A stretch of 64,000 nucleotides of DNA from Bifidobacterium ramosum (GTDB lineage Bacteria > Actinomycetota > Actinomycetes > Actinomycetales > Bifidobacteriaceae): positions 248,001 to 312,000 of the forward strand of contig NZ_WBSM01000002.1 of the NCBI RefSeq assembly GCF_009299505.1, written 5' to 3'. The notes beneath the pieces are model-generated. The model saw only the letters and a program-made list of their open reading frames with translations, made no database searches and had not been told where the DNA came from. A program made the position numbers and the translations under genes. Shown in pieces: positions 56,439 to 64,000 of this stretch; within the stretch, counting starts at the first letter, position 1, and each line of letters opens with the position of its first letter.

Positions 56439-58115
56439 ATGGACACGATACGACTCACCGGTGTGCGAGCCGAGGGCACGCACGGCGTACTCGACTTCGA
56501 ACACGAACAGCCCCAGCCATTCGTCGTGGACGTGACGCTGCACGTCGACCTGACGCGCGCCGGCCACACCGACGATCTCGACGACACCGTCAACTACGGG
56601 CTGGTCGCCGAACGCATCGCCGCCATCATCCAAGGCCCCCACGTCGATCTCATCGAACGGCTCGCCGCGCGCATCGCCGACGCGATCCTCACCGAACATC
56701 CACTCGTCGTCGCCGTCGACGTCACCGTGCACAAGCCGCAGGCGCCGATCACCGTACCGTTCGCCGACGTGGCCGTTACGATCAACCGCAGCCGCGACGA
56801 CGCCGACCACGGCATGGTCGCCGGCCGTAACGATGCCGAGGAAGCCTCCATCGCGGACATCGCCGGCGCCACGGACGCCGACGACACCCGGCCGATCGCG
56901 AAACCCGCCGCCACCGCAGCCGTCCCCTCCGACACATCGGCATCCGTTCATCACGCCGTCGTCGCGCTCGGCGGCAACATCGGCGACGTGGCCGCCACGC
57001 TGCGCGCCGCCGTCGCCGCACTCGACGGCCTCGCCGGCACGCAGGTCACCGGCGTCTCCCCGCTGTACCGCACCGCCGCATGGGGCATGGCCGACGACAC
57101 CCCGGATTTCCTCAACGCCGTCGTCGAACTCGACACCACGCTGCCGGCCGCCGACCTGCTCGCCGGACTGCAGACCATCGAAACCGCGCACGGCCGCACC
57201 CGCGAATCCCACTGGTCATCGCGCACGCTCGACCTCGACATCATCGACTACGACGGCATCGTCAGCAACGATCCGGAGCTCACGCTGCCGCATCCGCGCG
57301 CATGGCAGCGGGCGTTCGTGCTCGCGCCGTGGCATGCGCTCGACCCGAAGGCCATGCTCGGCGGACGGCATGGCGGCGCGGTCGCCGATCTGCTCGCCAT
57401 CGCGGCCGACCGCAACGACGTGCGTCGCGTGGCCGATGATTGGATGACCGGTGCGGCCGGACGACGTGCGGCCAGCGCGATCGACACGGCTGGTGCGGTT
57501 ACCGTGACTGACGGTGCTGAGACATCGCGCGACGGTGCGATGGATACGTCGGCGACGTCGGCATCAGCGGCTGCGAGCGAATCCGCGTCGCGTGGCCGTC
57601 ACGCATCGTCGACGTCGGAGCACACGGCCACGGCGGCCCCCGCGTTCCGCACTGCGATCATCTCCATGGACAGCACGTCGACCGACGCCGAACAGCGGTT
57701 CCGCGCCGCGATCGTCGCCCTCGACGGCATCCCGGGCAATCAGGTCGACGGCATCTCGCCGCTCTACCACGTGAGCAATCTCGACGGGCCGGACGCGATG
57801 GCCGCGGTCGTGCAGCTGACCACGAAGCACGACGCGCGGTCGCTCATCGCCATGCTTGGCAGCATCGAAACGTCGGTGGGCGGCGCGCTCGACCTTGATC
57901 TGGTCGATATGGCCGGCGTGACCGTGGACGAGCCCGACTGCCGTGTACCATGGCCGAGCGCGCGCAGCCATGCGGCCGTGCTCGCCCCGTGGATGGACAT
58001 GGATCCGGATGCCCGGCTTGGCGGCGAACCGGTGTCGTTCCTGCTCGCGATGGCGCCCGACGTCGGGCGTGTGGGGCAGCTGTCGGACAACTGGATCATC
58101 GGAGGGACGCTATGA
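56439..58115 (+). CDS. FolB-FolK fusion with a second, degenerate HPPK domain
   Basis: A 558-residue fusion. Residues 1-118 are dihydroneopterin aldolase (Tyr53 and Lys99 in VHKPQAPI). Residues about 171-345 are an intact pyrophosphokinase (HPPK) with VVALGGNIGD, FLNAVVEL and SSRTLDLDIIDYDG. Residues about 402-558 are a diverged copy of the same HPPK domain: FRAAIVALDGIPGNQVDGIS parallels FRAAVAALDG-type sequence in the first copy, and ALDLDLVDMAG replaces RTLDLDIIDYDG. The copy lacks the GGN and R(T)LDLDI catalytic residues and is probably non-catalytic. AAGGAG before 56439 supports this start. folK function should come from the first HPPK domain. Confidence 0.9.
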   Translation: MDTIRLTGVRAEGTHGVLDFEHEQPQPFVVDVTLHVDLTRAGHTDDLDDTVNYGLVAERIAAIIQGPHVDLIERLAARIADAILTEHPLVVAVDVTVHKPQAPITVPFADVAVTINRSRDDADHGMVAGRNDAEEASIADIAGATDADDTRPIAKPAATAAVPSDTSASVHHAVVALGGNIGDVAATLRAAVAALDGLAGTQVTGVSPLYRTAAWGMADDTPDFLNAVVELDTTLPAADLLAGLQTIETAHGRTRESHWSSRTLDLDIIDYDGIVSNDPELTLPHPRAWQRAFVLAPWHALDPKAMLGGRHGGAVADLLAIAADRNDVRRVADDWMTGAAGRRAASAIDTAGAVTVTDGAETSRDGAMDTSATSASAAASESASRGRHASSTSEHTATAAPAFRTAIISMDSTSTDAEQRFRAAIVALDGIPGNQVDGISPLYHVSNLDGPDAMAAVVQLTTKHDARSLIAMLGSIETSVGGALDLDLVDMAGVTVDEPDCRVPWPSARSHAAVLAPWMDMDPDARLGGEPVSFLLAMAPDVGRVGQLSDNWIIGGTL

Positions 58116-58651
58116 AGGCGCGCAGAACACCGTGGTGGTACTACCTCGTGGCGTTGGTGCTCGGAACGGTCGGCGGCATGCTGCTCGCCAAATACGACGA
58201 GGTCACCGGACTGGCGCTGCTCGGCGTGCCGTGGTTCGTGTCCGCGCTGCTGCTGCTTATCGGCGTGAGCGTGCTCGTGATGGCCGTGCAGGTGCACCAG
58301 TACGCCACCACGGATCCGCGCAAGCGTGCCGGCATGAAACCGCTCGACCCGCAGAAGGCCGTGTCCACGCTGGTGCTCGCCAAGGCGTTGGGACTGGTCG
58401 GCGCGGGCTTGACCGGCTGGTACGGCGGGCAGATCCTGCTGAGTATGGCGCATATGGAGGCCGCGTATTACGAGCAGGCGGTCATCGAATGCGGGATCGC
58501 GTGCGCGGTGTGCGTGGTCGACATGGTCATCGGCATCGTGGGGGAGTGGCTGTGCCAGCTGCCGCCGATGGATGGACCGGAAAGCGCGAAGGCGAAGGAG
58601 GCGCAACGGCAGCGCAACATCGCGCCCGCCGCCGCCAAAACCCGGCACTAG
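58112..58651 (+). CDS. DUF3180 membrane protein
   Basis: A 179-residue protein with four membrane segments (about residues 8-27, 34-57, 83-110 and 122-146) and a charged C-terminal tail. It overlaps the folB-folK stop codon (ATGA). This small membrane protein conventionally follows folK in actinobacteria and is annotated DUF3180; its function is unknown. The position at the end of the folate cluster suggests cotranscription. Confidence 0.8.
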   Translation: MKARRTPWWYYLVALVLGTVGGMLLAKYDEVTGLALLGVPWFVSALLLLIGVSVLVMAVQVHQYATTDPRKRAGMKPLDPQKAVSTLVLAKALGLVGAGLTGWYGGQILLSMAHMEAAYYEQAVIECGIACAVCVVDMVIGIVGEWLCQLPPMDGPESAKAKEAQRQRNIAPAAAKTRH

Positions 58652-58652
58652 C

Positions 58653-58818
58653 TCTTTCCTCTAACGGACATACAGCCGATTTCGGTGGGTGAATCGGCTG
58701 TATGTCCGTTGAAGAAAAGGGCGATTGCGGGGAAGAGCCGGTGAGTGTAGCATTCCCGTATTCTTAACGGACATCCAGCCGATTTTGGTACGGGAATCGG
58801 CTGGATGTACGTTAAGAA
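58653..58818. repeat. Two family-A hairpins between convergent genes
   Basis: Copies lie at about 58653-58720 and 58761-58818. The second has CATCCAGCC/GGCTGGATG arms (a paired change) and extends to 23 bases by TTCTTAA/TTAAGAA with one mismatch. They occupy the gap between the DUF3180 gene and the thioesterase gene. Confidence 0.85.
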
Positions 58819-58863
58819 GGAAAGGAGCTCGCGTATGAAGAGGAGTTCGGCTGAAAGCCGGAC

Positions 58864-59808
58864 TCAGTCGACGGGGTCGCGCTGATCGGCTTCGTCGACC
58901 GGCGGCTTGGGCTGCGGGACGCGGATCATCGCCTCCTGCGCGATCGCGGCGACCAGCTCGCCGTCCTGCGAGTACACCTTCGCCACGCCCAGACCGCGGC
59001 CATGCGCGGCGGTCGGTGTGTCCTGCACATACAGATGCCACTGGTTGATGTCCACGTCGCGATACCACCACATCGAATGATCCAGCGACGCGTACGAGAT
59101 TCCCGGCGTCGCGATACTCAGACCCGCGCGGCGCAGCACCGGCTCCATCATCACCTGATCGCAGCCGAGCGCGAGCATCGCCCGGTGCATCACCTGCGGC
59201 ACGTCCACCGTGCCGTCCGCCTTCATCCACACCATCTGCGCGCCGGAATCATGCTTCGCGCTCTCGCGATCCGCGCCGAGCATGATCGTCGGCGTGACGT
59301 GACGGATGTCGAACGGCGACTTCTTCGCATAGAACTTCGCGAACGGCGACATGTCGGCGTACGGGGTCATGAGTTCCTTCGCACTGGTGAGCGACTCGGG
59401 GTCGGGCACGTCGTCGGGCATCGGATCGGCGAACTCGACGCCGGTCTGGCCGCTCTGCTGGAAGCTCGCGATCGCGGTGAGGATCGGCCCCTGCGACTGC
59501 GTGACGTTCACGCGGCGCGCCGAGAACGAGCGCCCGTCGCGCAGCGTCTCCACGTCGAACAGCAGATCCTGCCGGATGTCGCCCGCCGAGATGAAGTACC
59601 CGTGGATCGAGTTCGGCAGCCGCGCCGGGTCGACGGTTTTCGACGCGGCGACCAGCGACTGGGCGATCACCTGGCCGCCGTAGACGCGTCCGGTCGGGAA
59701 GTACAGGCTTTCACCGTTGATGTATGCGTGGCCGCGGTATGCGGAAGGTTCCCCCAACCGCAGCACCTTCACCAGATGGTCCAATGGTGTAAGCGTGTCC
59801 GACGTCAT
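58864..59808 (-). CDS. tesB: Acyl-CoA thioesterase II (TesB-like)
   Basis: Hydrolyses medium- and long-chain acyl-CoA to free fatty acid. The 314-residue protein has two hotdog folds. The N-terminal part has GRVYGGQVIAQSLVAASKTV and SIHGYFISAGD; the C-terminal part has SLDHSMWWYRDVDINQWHLY and GRGLGVAKVYSQDGELVAAI, the latter with the conserved active-site region. GAGGAG lies before the ATG at 59808. It stands alone, convergent with the folate cluster and divergent from the LTA-synthase-like gene. Confidence 0.93.
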   Translation of the reverse strand: MTSDTLTPLDHLVKVLRLGEPSAYRGHAYINGESLYFPTGRVYGGQVIAQSLVAASKTVDPARLPNSIHGYFISAGDIRQDLLFDVETLRDGRSFSARRVNVTQSQGPILTAIASFQQSGQTGVEFADPMPDDVPDPESLTSAKELMTPYADMSPFAKFYAKKSPFDIRHVTPTIMLGADRESAKHDSGAQMVWMKADGTVDVPQVMHRAMLALGCDQVMMEPVLRRAGLSIATPGISYASLDHSMWWYRDVDINQWHLYVQDTPTAAHGRGLGVAKVYSQDGELVAAIAQEAMIRVPQPKPPVDEADQRDPVD

Positions 59809-59947
59809 CGTTGCAGCTCCTCAATGTATGTCGTTCGGTTATGTACGGTGATGCGATGCAGTCTATCCGGTGCAGGTAAAGGCGACAAGCCGTTTTGTAA
59901 CGAGCGTAAGTCGCGCGTAAGTCCCACGTGAACGTCCGGTGACGTTA

Positions 59948-60145
59948 TCCTCCAACAGACATACAGCCGATTTCGATAGGCAAATCGGCTGTATGTCCGT
60001 TGGAGGAGAAGGGTTGTTTTGGGGGAGGGGATGAGACGAGAGGACGGAAGATGACGGTTGTCGGGCGTTGGTCCTTCTCCCGCCTCTCTTCTCCAACGGA
60101 CATACAGCCGATACGTTCGCATAGCCGGCTGGATGTCCGTTGAGG
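59948..60145. repeat. Two family-A hairpins
   Basis: Copies lie at 59948-60007 (about 26-bp stem with one mismatch, 8-base loop) and 60091-60145. The 544-base divergent gap 59809-60352 contains these and presumably two promoters that I could not place. No gene is seen. Confidence 0.83.
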
Positions 60146-60352
60146 GGAAGGGCGTGGAATGGTACGGAAGGGAAGACGGAAGGGCGCAATCGTGAAAATC
60201 TTGGGCCGTATCGTGCGGCCGTCGCGTGGTTGTCAGGAACGGTGTGGACAATAAGGAAGATATGCCCGGACGGCGTCGCCGCACGGATGGCTCACGTCAG
60301 CATCCGTCGACGGTACGGCCGACAGTGACCAACCATCGTGAAGTGCAGGTTT

Positions 60353-62584
60353 ATGACGAACGACAACACCCAGCCATCGGCGAACGACGAGATCGAGGAG
60401 CTCGAGATCGCACGCAAGGACGTCCGCTCGCGCGGTCCGTTCCGCTTCGGCCGCGCCCGGACGACGATCGACGCGACAGCCGACGCAACGACGGACGCGA
60501 CCGATTCCATTGACGATACCGACGCCGACGCTGCCGACGACGAGGAGACGGCCGCCGATCGCGACGAACGCCGCTGGTTCAAGTTCCGCAGCAAACCGTT
60601 CCCCGGCTGGCTGTACGCCGTGTTCTTCATCCTCTTCGACCTCGCCGCCGTGGCCGTCCTGCAGTGGGGCGTGTCGCAGAAAAGCACGCGCGTGAAGCTC
60701 TCCAGCCCCACCGTCGGCTGGGGATTCGTCACCAAGATGTGGACGGAGTTCAACTTCGTGCTCGTGCTCAACCTCATCCTGTGGGGCGCGATCTACCTGA
60801 TCCTGCTCATGCTCGTCAACCGGTTCTGGATCGCCACGCCGATCTTCCTCGCGGCCGCGATCATCGTCGCCGTCATCGAACACTTCAAGGTGCAGATCCG
60901 CTACGAGGCCGTGCTGCCCAGCGACCTCAACTTCCTCAAGGCCGACAAAGGCAACCTGCTGAGCTTCATGCCGCCGGGGGCGCACTGGACCATCATCGCC
61001 GCCAGCGCGATCTTCGTCGGCATCGTGGTCATCTGCTATCTGCTGTACCGCATGGACGGCCGCAACGGACGGCTCATCCGCTTCGACAACCGCGGTCTGG
61101 GATTCACGGTGCGGCTGCTGCTCATCCTGCTGCCTGGCCTGTTCTTCACGCTGTACGCGATGCAGGTGAGCACCGTCGGCTCGTGGGCGAAGTCGTTCGC
61201 CACGGTGATGGGCGACAAACCGAGCATGTGGGACTCCGTCTACGATGCGCAGCGCAACGGCCCGCTCGTCTCGTTCACCCGCCAGCTCAACCCGCGCATC
61301 ATGGAGAAGCCCGCGAACTACAGCGAGGAGACCCTGCAGGCGCTCGCCAAGAAGTACGCGGCCGAAGCCGACACGATCAACGAGAACCGGTCCGCGAACA
61401 TGACCGACTCGACCGTGATCTACGTGCTCAGCGAATCGTTCTCCGACCCGTCGCGCGTACCCGGCCTCAAGGTCAACAAGGACTCCATCCCGAACATCCG
61501 CGCGATCAAAAGCGGCACCACGTCCGGCCTCATGCTGTCGTCCGGCTACGGCGGCGGCACCGCGAACCTCGAATACATGGGCCTGACCGGCATGAGCATG
61601 GCCAACTTCGACTCGTCCCTGACCAGCCCGTACCAGCAGCTCGTGCCGAGCGAGCACTGGACGCCCACCATCAACCAGATGTGGGGCGCGGCGAAGTTCT
61701 CCGAGGCGTTCCATCCGTACGAGTCGTCCATGTACTCGCGCGCGACGAACTACGAGAAGTTCGGATTCTCGCACTTCTACACGCTCACGGGCAAGGCCGA
61801 CGGCAGCGACATCATCAAATACCAGGACAAGATCGACGAGTCGCCATACGTGTCCGACGCGGCGACGTACAAGAGCGCGCTCGAGGAGATCGCGAAGACC
61901 GACTCCAACCAGTTCATCCAGATCATCACCATGCAGAACCACATGCCGTACAACGAATGGTATGCGAACAACGACTTCACGGCCGAATCCACGGATCCGT
62001 CGCAGCCGTTGGAGAAGGACGAGACCGATTCGATCGAAACGTACCAGAAGGGCGCCAGCCTGACCGACGAGGCGACCGCGCAGTTCCTGGAGGAGCTGGA
62101 CAAACTCGACAAGCCGATCACGGTCGTGTTCTACGGCGACCACCTGCCCGGCATCTACGAGACGGCCAGCGCCGACACGGACAACTCGCTCGCGCTGCAT
62201 CTGACCGACTACTTCATCTGGTCGAACGAGGCGAGTGGATCGCAGGGCGTGCAGATCGACAACTCGGCGTACTCGTCGCCGAACTTCTTCGTGGCGCAGG
62301 CGGCCGAGCACATGGACGCGAAGGTGTCGCCGTACCTCGCGTTCCTGACCGAGATGCACGAGAAGATCTCCGCGATGGAGCCGCCGGTGGTCAATTCGAT
62401 CCAGGGATGGGACCGGATTCCGGAAGGACAGAACATCTACCTCGACGCGGACGGCAAGCCGATGGCCGAGTCCGATTTCGACGAGGAGACCAAGCAGCTG
62501 CTGGAGGACTACCGGCTGATCCAGTACGACATCACGGCGGGGAAGAACTACCTGAAGAACAGCGGGTTCATGGATCTGCCGTAG
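60353..62584 (+). CDS. LTA-synthase-family membrane sulfatase-like enzyme
   Basis: A 743-residue member of the lipoteichoic acid synthase/alkaline phosphatase superfamily. A disordered Asp/Ala-rich N-terminus of about 75 residues is followed by five membrane segments (about residues 80-265) and then a large extracellular catalytic domain. Metal and nucleophile regions are visible: VIYVLSESFSDPS, SGYGGGTANLEYMGL with the nucleophilic Thr near residue 402, and FYGDHLPGIYE near residue 594. It would transfer glycerol phosphate or phosphoethanolamine-like groups at the cell surface. The exact product in this organism is unknown. A GTG at 60338 is an alternative start. Confidence 0.88.
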   Translation: MTNDNTQPSANDEIEELEIARKDVRSRGPFRFGRARTTIDATADATTDATDSIDDTDADAADDEETAADRDERRWFKFRSKPFPGWLYAVFFILFDLAAVAVLQWGVSQKSTRVKLSSPTVGWGFVTKMWTEFNFVLVLNLILWGAIYLILLMLVNRFWIATPIFLAAAIIVAVIEHFKVQIRYEAVLPSDLNFLKADKGNLLSFMPPGAHWTIIAASAIFVGIVVICYLLYRMDGRNGRLIRFDNRGLGFTVRLLLILLPGLFFTLYAMQVSTVGSWAKSFATVMGDKPSMWDSVYDAQRNGPLVSFTRQLNPRIMEKPANYSEETLQALAKKYAAEADTINENRSANMTDSTVIYVLSESFSDPSRVPGLKVNKDSIPNIRAIKSGTTSGLMLSSGYGGGTANLEYMGLTGMSMANFDSSLTSPYQQLVPSEHWTPTINQMWGAAKFSEAFHPYESSMYSRATNYEKFGFSHFYTLTGKADGSDIIKYQDKIDESPYVSDAATYKSALEEIAKTDSNQFIQIITMQNHMPYNEWYANNDFTAESTDPSQPLEKDETDSIETYQKGASLTDEATAQFLEELDKLDKPITVVFYGDHLPGIYETASADTDNSLALHLTDYFIWSNEASGSQGVQIDNSAYSSPNFFVAQAAEHMDAKVSPYLAFLTEMHEKISAMEPPVVNSIQGWDRIPEGQNIYLDADGKPMAESDFDEETKQLLEDYRLIQYDITAGKNYLKNSGFMDLP

Positions 62585-62630
62585 CGTGCGGGCGTGTTCC
62601 GCGGGCACACGGCGGGGTGTTCCTGCCTTT

Positions 62631-62686
62631 TCTTAACGGACATACAGCCGATTCCATCGTTGAAAACGACTGTATGTCCGTCAAGA
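62631..62686. repeat. Family-A hairpin
   Basis: A single copy between the LTA-synthase-like gene and the aldo/keto reductase. TCTTAACGGACATACAG on the left pairs with CTGTATGTCCGTCAAGA on the right with mismatches; the inner part near the loop is eroded. Confidence 0.8.
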
Positions 62687-62783
62687 GGGGAGGATATGTC
62701 CGCCATGCCGGCGACGGGGGATACGAGGTCGCCGCACACCGTGTATCCTGAAACTCGGAGAACCCAAGTTTCTGGAGGCTGTC

Positions 62784-63668
62784 ATGATAGAAACCAGTGA
62801 TCTCGCCGCCGCGGCCGCCGCCGCGACCGTGCCGCACATCAAGCTCAACGACGGCAACGCCATCCCGCAGATCGGACTCGGCGTGCTGCGCATCGACGAC
62901 GAAGGCGTCGTCCCGGTCGTCGAATCGGCGCTGGCCGCCGGATACCGTCATATCGACGGCGCGGCCGGCTACAACAACGAGGCCGGCGTGGGCCGCGCGC
63001 TCGCCGCGACCGGCTTCAACACCGGCGACCAGCGCAAGTCCTTGTGGCTCACCACCAAACTGCGCGACTCCGAACAGGGCTACGACTCCGCGCTCAAGGC
63101 GTTCGACAATTCGCTCAAGCTGCTGCAGGTCGACTACGTCGACATGTACATGATCCACTGGCCCACCCCGTTCAACTGGCGCAGCGGCGACACGTGGAAG
63201 GCGTTCGCCAAACTGCGCGAGGACGGCCGTGTCAGGACCCTCGGCGTGTGCAACTTCCTGCCCGAACACCTCGAACGGCTGCACGAGGAGACCGGCGAAT
63301 GGCCGGCCGTCGACCAGATCGAACTGCACCCCACCTGGCAGCAGCGTGACGTCGTCGCTTTCTGCCAGGAGCACGGCATCGCCGTCGAAGCCTACTCGCC
63401 GATGGCCCGCGGCGCCGACCTCAACGCCGGCGACGGCACCATCGCGCGCATCGCCGCCGCGCATAACGTCACCCCCGCACAGGTGATCCTGCGCTGGCAC
63501 ATCGAAAACGGCACGATCATCATCCCCAAATCCGTGCACGCGGAACGCCAGAAGCAGAACCTCGACGTGTTCGGCTTCGCGCTCAGCCTCGAGGAGCACA
63601 AGGCCATCGACGCGCTCGATGGCCCGCAGCGTGCCGGCCACGATCCGATGACCTTCACCTATGCCTGA
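62784..63668 (+). CDS. Aldo/keto reductase
   Basis: An NADPH-dependent carbonyl reductase of 294 residues. The catalytic tetrad region is visible: IDGAAGYNNEAGVGRAL (Asp and Tyr), TTKLRDSEQGYDSAL (Lys) and MIHWPTPFNW (His). The cofactor-binding end has IIIPKSVHAERQKQNLDVFG. Length and motifs fit the 2,5-diketogluconate reductase-like branch, often encoded as detoxifying enzymes; the substrate is unknown. TGGAGG precedes the ATG. The next gene overlaps its 3' end by eight bases. Confidence 0.93.
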   Translation: MIETSDLAAAAAAATVPHIKLNDGNAIPQIGLGVLRIDDEGVVPVVESALAAGYRHIDGAAGYNNEAGVGRALAATGFNTGDQRKSLWLTTKLRDSEQGYDSALKAFDNSLKLLQVDYVDMYMIHWPTPFNWRSGDTWKAFAKLREDGRVRTLGVCNFLPEHLERLHEETGEWPAVDQIELHPTWQQRDVVAFCQEHGIAVEAYSPMARGADLNAGDGTIARIAAAHNVTPAQVILRWHIENGTIIIPKSVHAERQKQNLDVFGFALSLEEHKAIDALDGPQRAGHDPMTFTYA

Positions 63669-64000
63669 CCGGTTCGACCGCCGCCGAAACCGCGGTGGCC
63701 GGCGGACGTCGTCACGCGGCGGCTACCGCGGCCGACGGGCTACGCACTTCCGCCGTCGCCGTTTCGACACCACCGGACCCGTCGAACGCATCCTCATCCT
63801 GCTGGTCATCGCCGCGGCGATCGGCATCACCGTCGGCATTGGCCTGCCCAAGGTCAGCCCGACCGTCGGGCAGATCACCGGCGAATACGCCGCCAGCGGC
63901 CCGGCGGCCGATGCACTCGCCACACTCGCCGTCGACGACCAGCCCGACAAATCCGGCTACGACCGCGACCTGTTCGGCTATCGTCAGACCGACGACGACG
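63661..64000 (+). CDS. Secreted HNH/DUF1524-type protein, partial
   Basis: The gene is cut by the window end, so only 113 residues are visible. An Arg-rich N-terminus of about 40 residues is followed by one membrane segment or signal anchor (about 44-64, ILILLVIAAAIGITVGIGLP). Beyond it, KSGYDRDLFGYRQTDDD resembles the start of the extracellular DUF1524/HNH endonuclease-like domain of actinobacterial secreted proteins, where a Cys-containing GNGCDVR-type motif would come next. It overlaps the aldo/keto reductase stop codon by eight bases. Family assignment rests on this short segment. Confidence 0.6.
   Translation, partial: MPDRFDRRRNRGGRRTSSRGGYRGRRATHFRRRRFDTTGPVERILILLVIAAAIGITVGIGLPKVSPTVGQITGEYAASGPAADALATLAVDDQPDKSGYDRDLFGYRQTDDD

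Noticed and set aside
60233..62608. A 791-codon minus-strand frame opposite the LTA-synthase-like gene
   Set aside because: It is antisense to a gene with clear motifs, with low-information composition.

Overview
The window is a high-GC actinobacterial chromosome segment, most likely from a Bifidobacterium. Reasons: an araBDA operon, two GH42 beta-galactosidases, several LacI-type sugar regulators beside ABC sugar importers, and the cluster dacB-tilS-hpt-ftsH-folE-folP-folBK-DUF3180. I cannot name the species. I found no rRNA, tRNA, CRISPR array, transposase or phage gene.

Layout. 1-739: a gene-free array of hairpin repeats ending in the ara promoter. 740-4801: araB, araD, araA. 5126-8480: a TetR regulator and a GH42 enzyme with a palindromic operator between them. 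8648-12784: a two-component system and two envelope proteins that share a sequence motif with it. 13032-17286: an acyl-CoA ligase and a sugar-porter permease whose promoter carries the same type of operator as araB. 17755-21546: a fused CydDC-like ABC exporter. 22386-30555: an AraC regulator, an ABC sugar importer, a second GH42 enzyme and a LacI regulator, forming a beta-galactoside utilisation locus. 30891-34970: purF, purM, purD. 35049-42510: a DeoR/LacI hybrid regulator, a LacI regulator, a second ABC sugar importer and a DUF624 membrane protein, with no glycosidase. 42570-46385: two family 2 glycosyltransferases flanking an AI-2E family protein. 46845-49426: an ABC-2 type transporter. 49597-58651: the cell wall, tRNA, purine salvage, FtsH and folate cluster. 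58864-63668: a TesB thioesterase, an LTA-synthase-like enzyme and an aldo/keto reductase. A secreted HNH-type protein runs off the right edge.

How the genes work together. The window is dominated by uptake and entry-level breakdown of plant and host sugars. Arabinose is probably imported by the sugar porter at 15685 and fed through AraA, AraB and AraD to D-xylulose 5-phosphate. Beta-galactosides enter by the importer at 23582-26960 and are cut by the GH42 enzymes. The housekeeping part makes purines and the tetrahydrofolate precursor.

The most unusual content lies between the genes. At least seven unrelated families of inverted repeats fill the intergenic gaps. One family of about 50-bp hairpins has 22 copies here, with paired (compensatory) changes in the two arms of several copies. 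A second family forms a roughly 170-bp near-complete palindrome. A third begins at the stop codons of both araD and purD. None matches a repeat family I can name with certainty.
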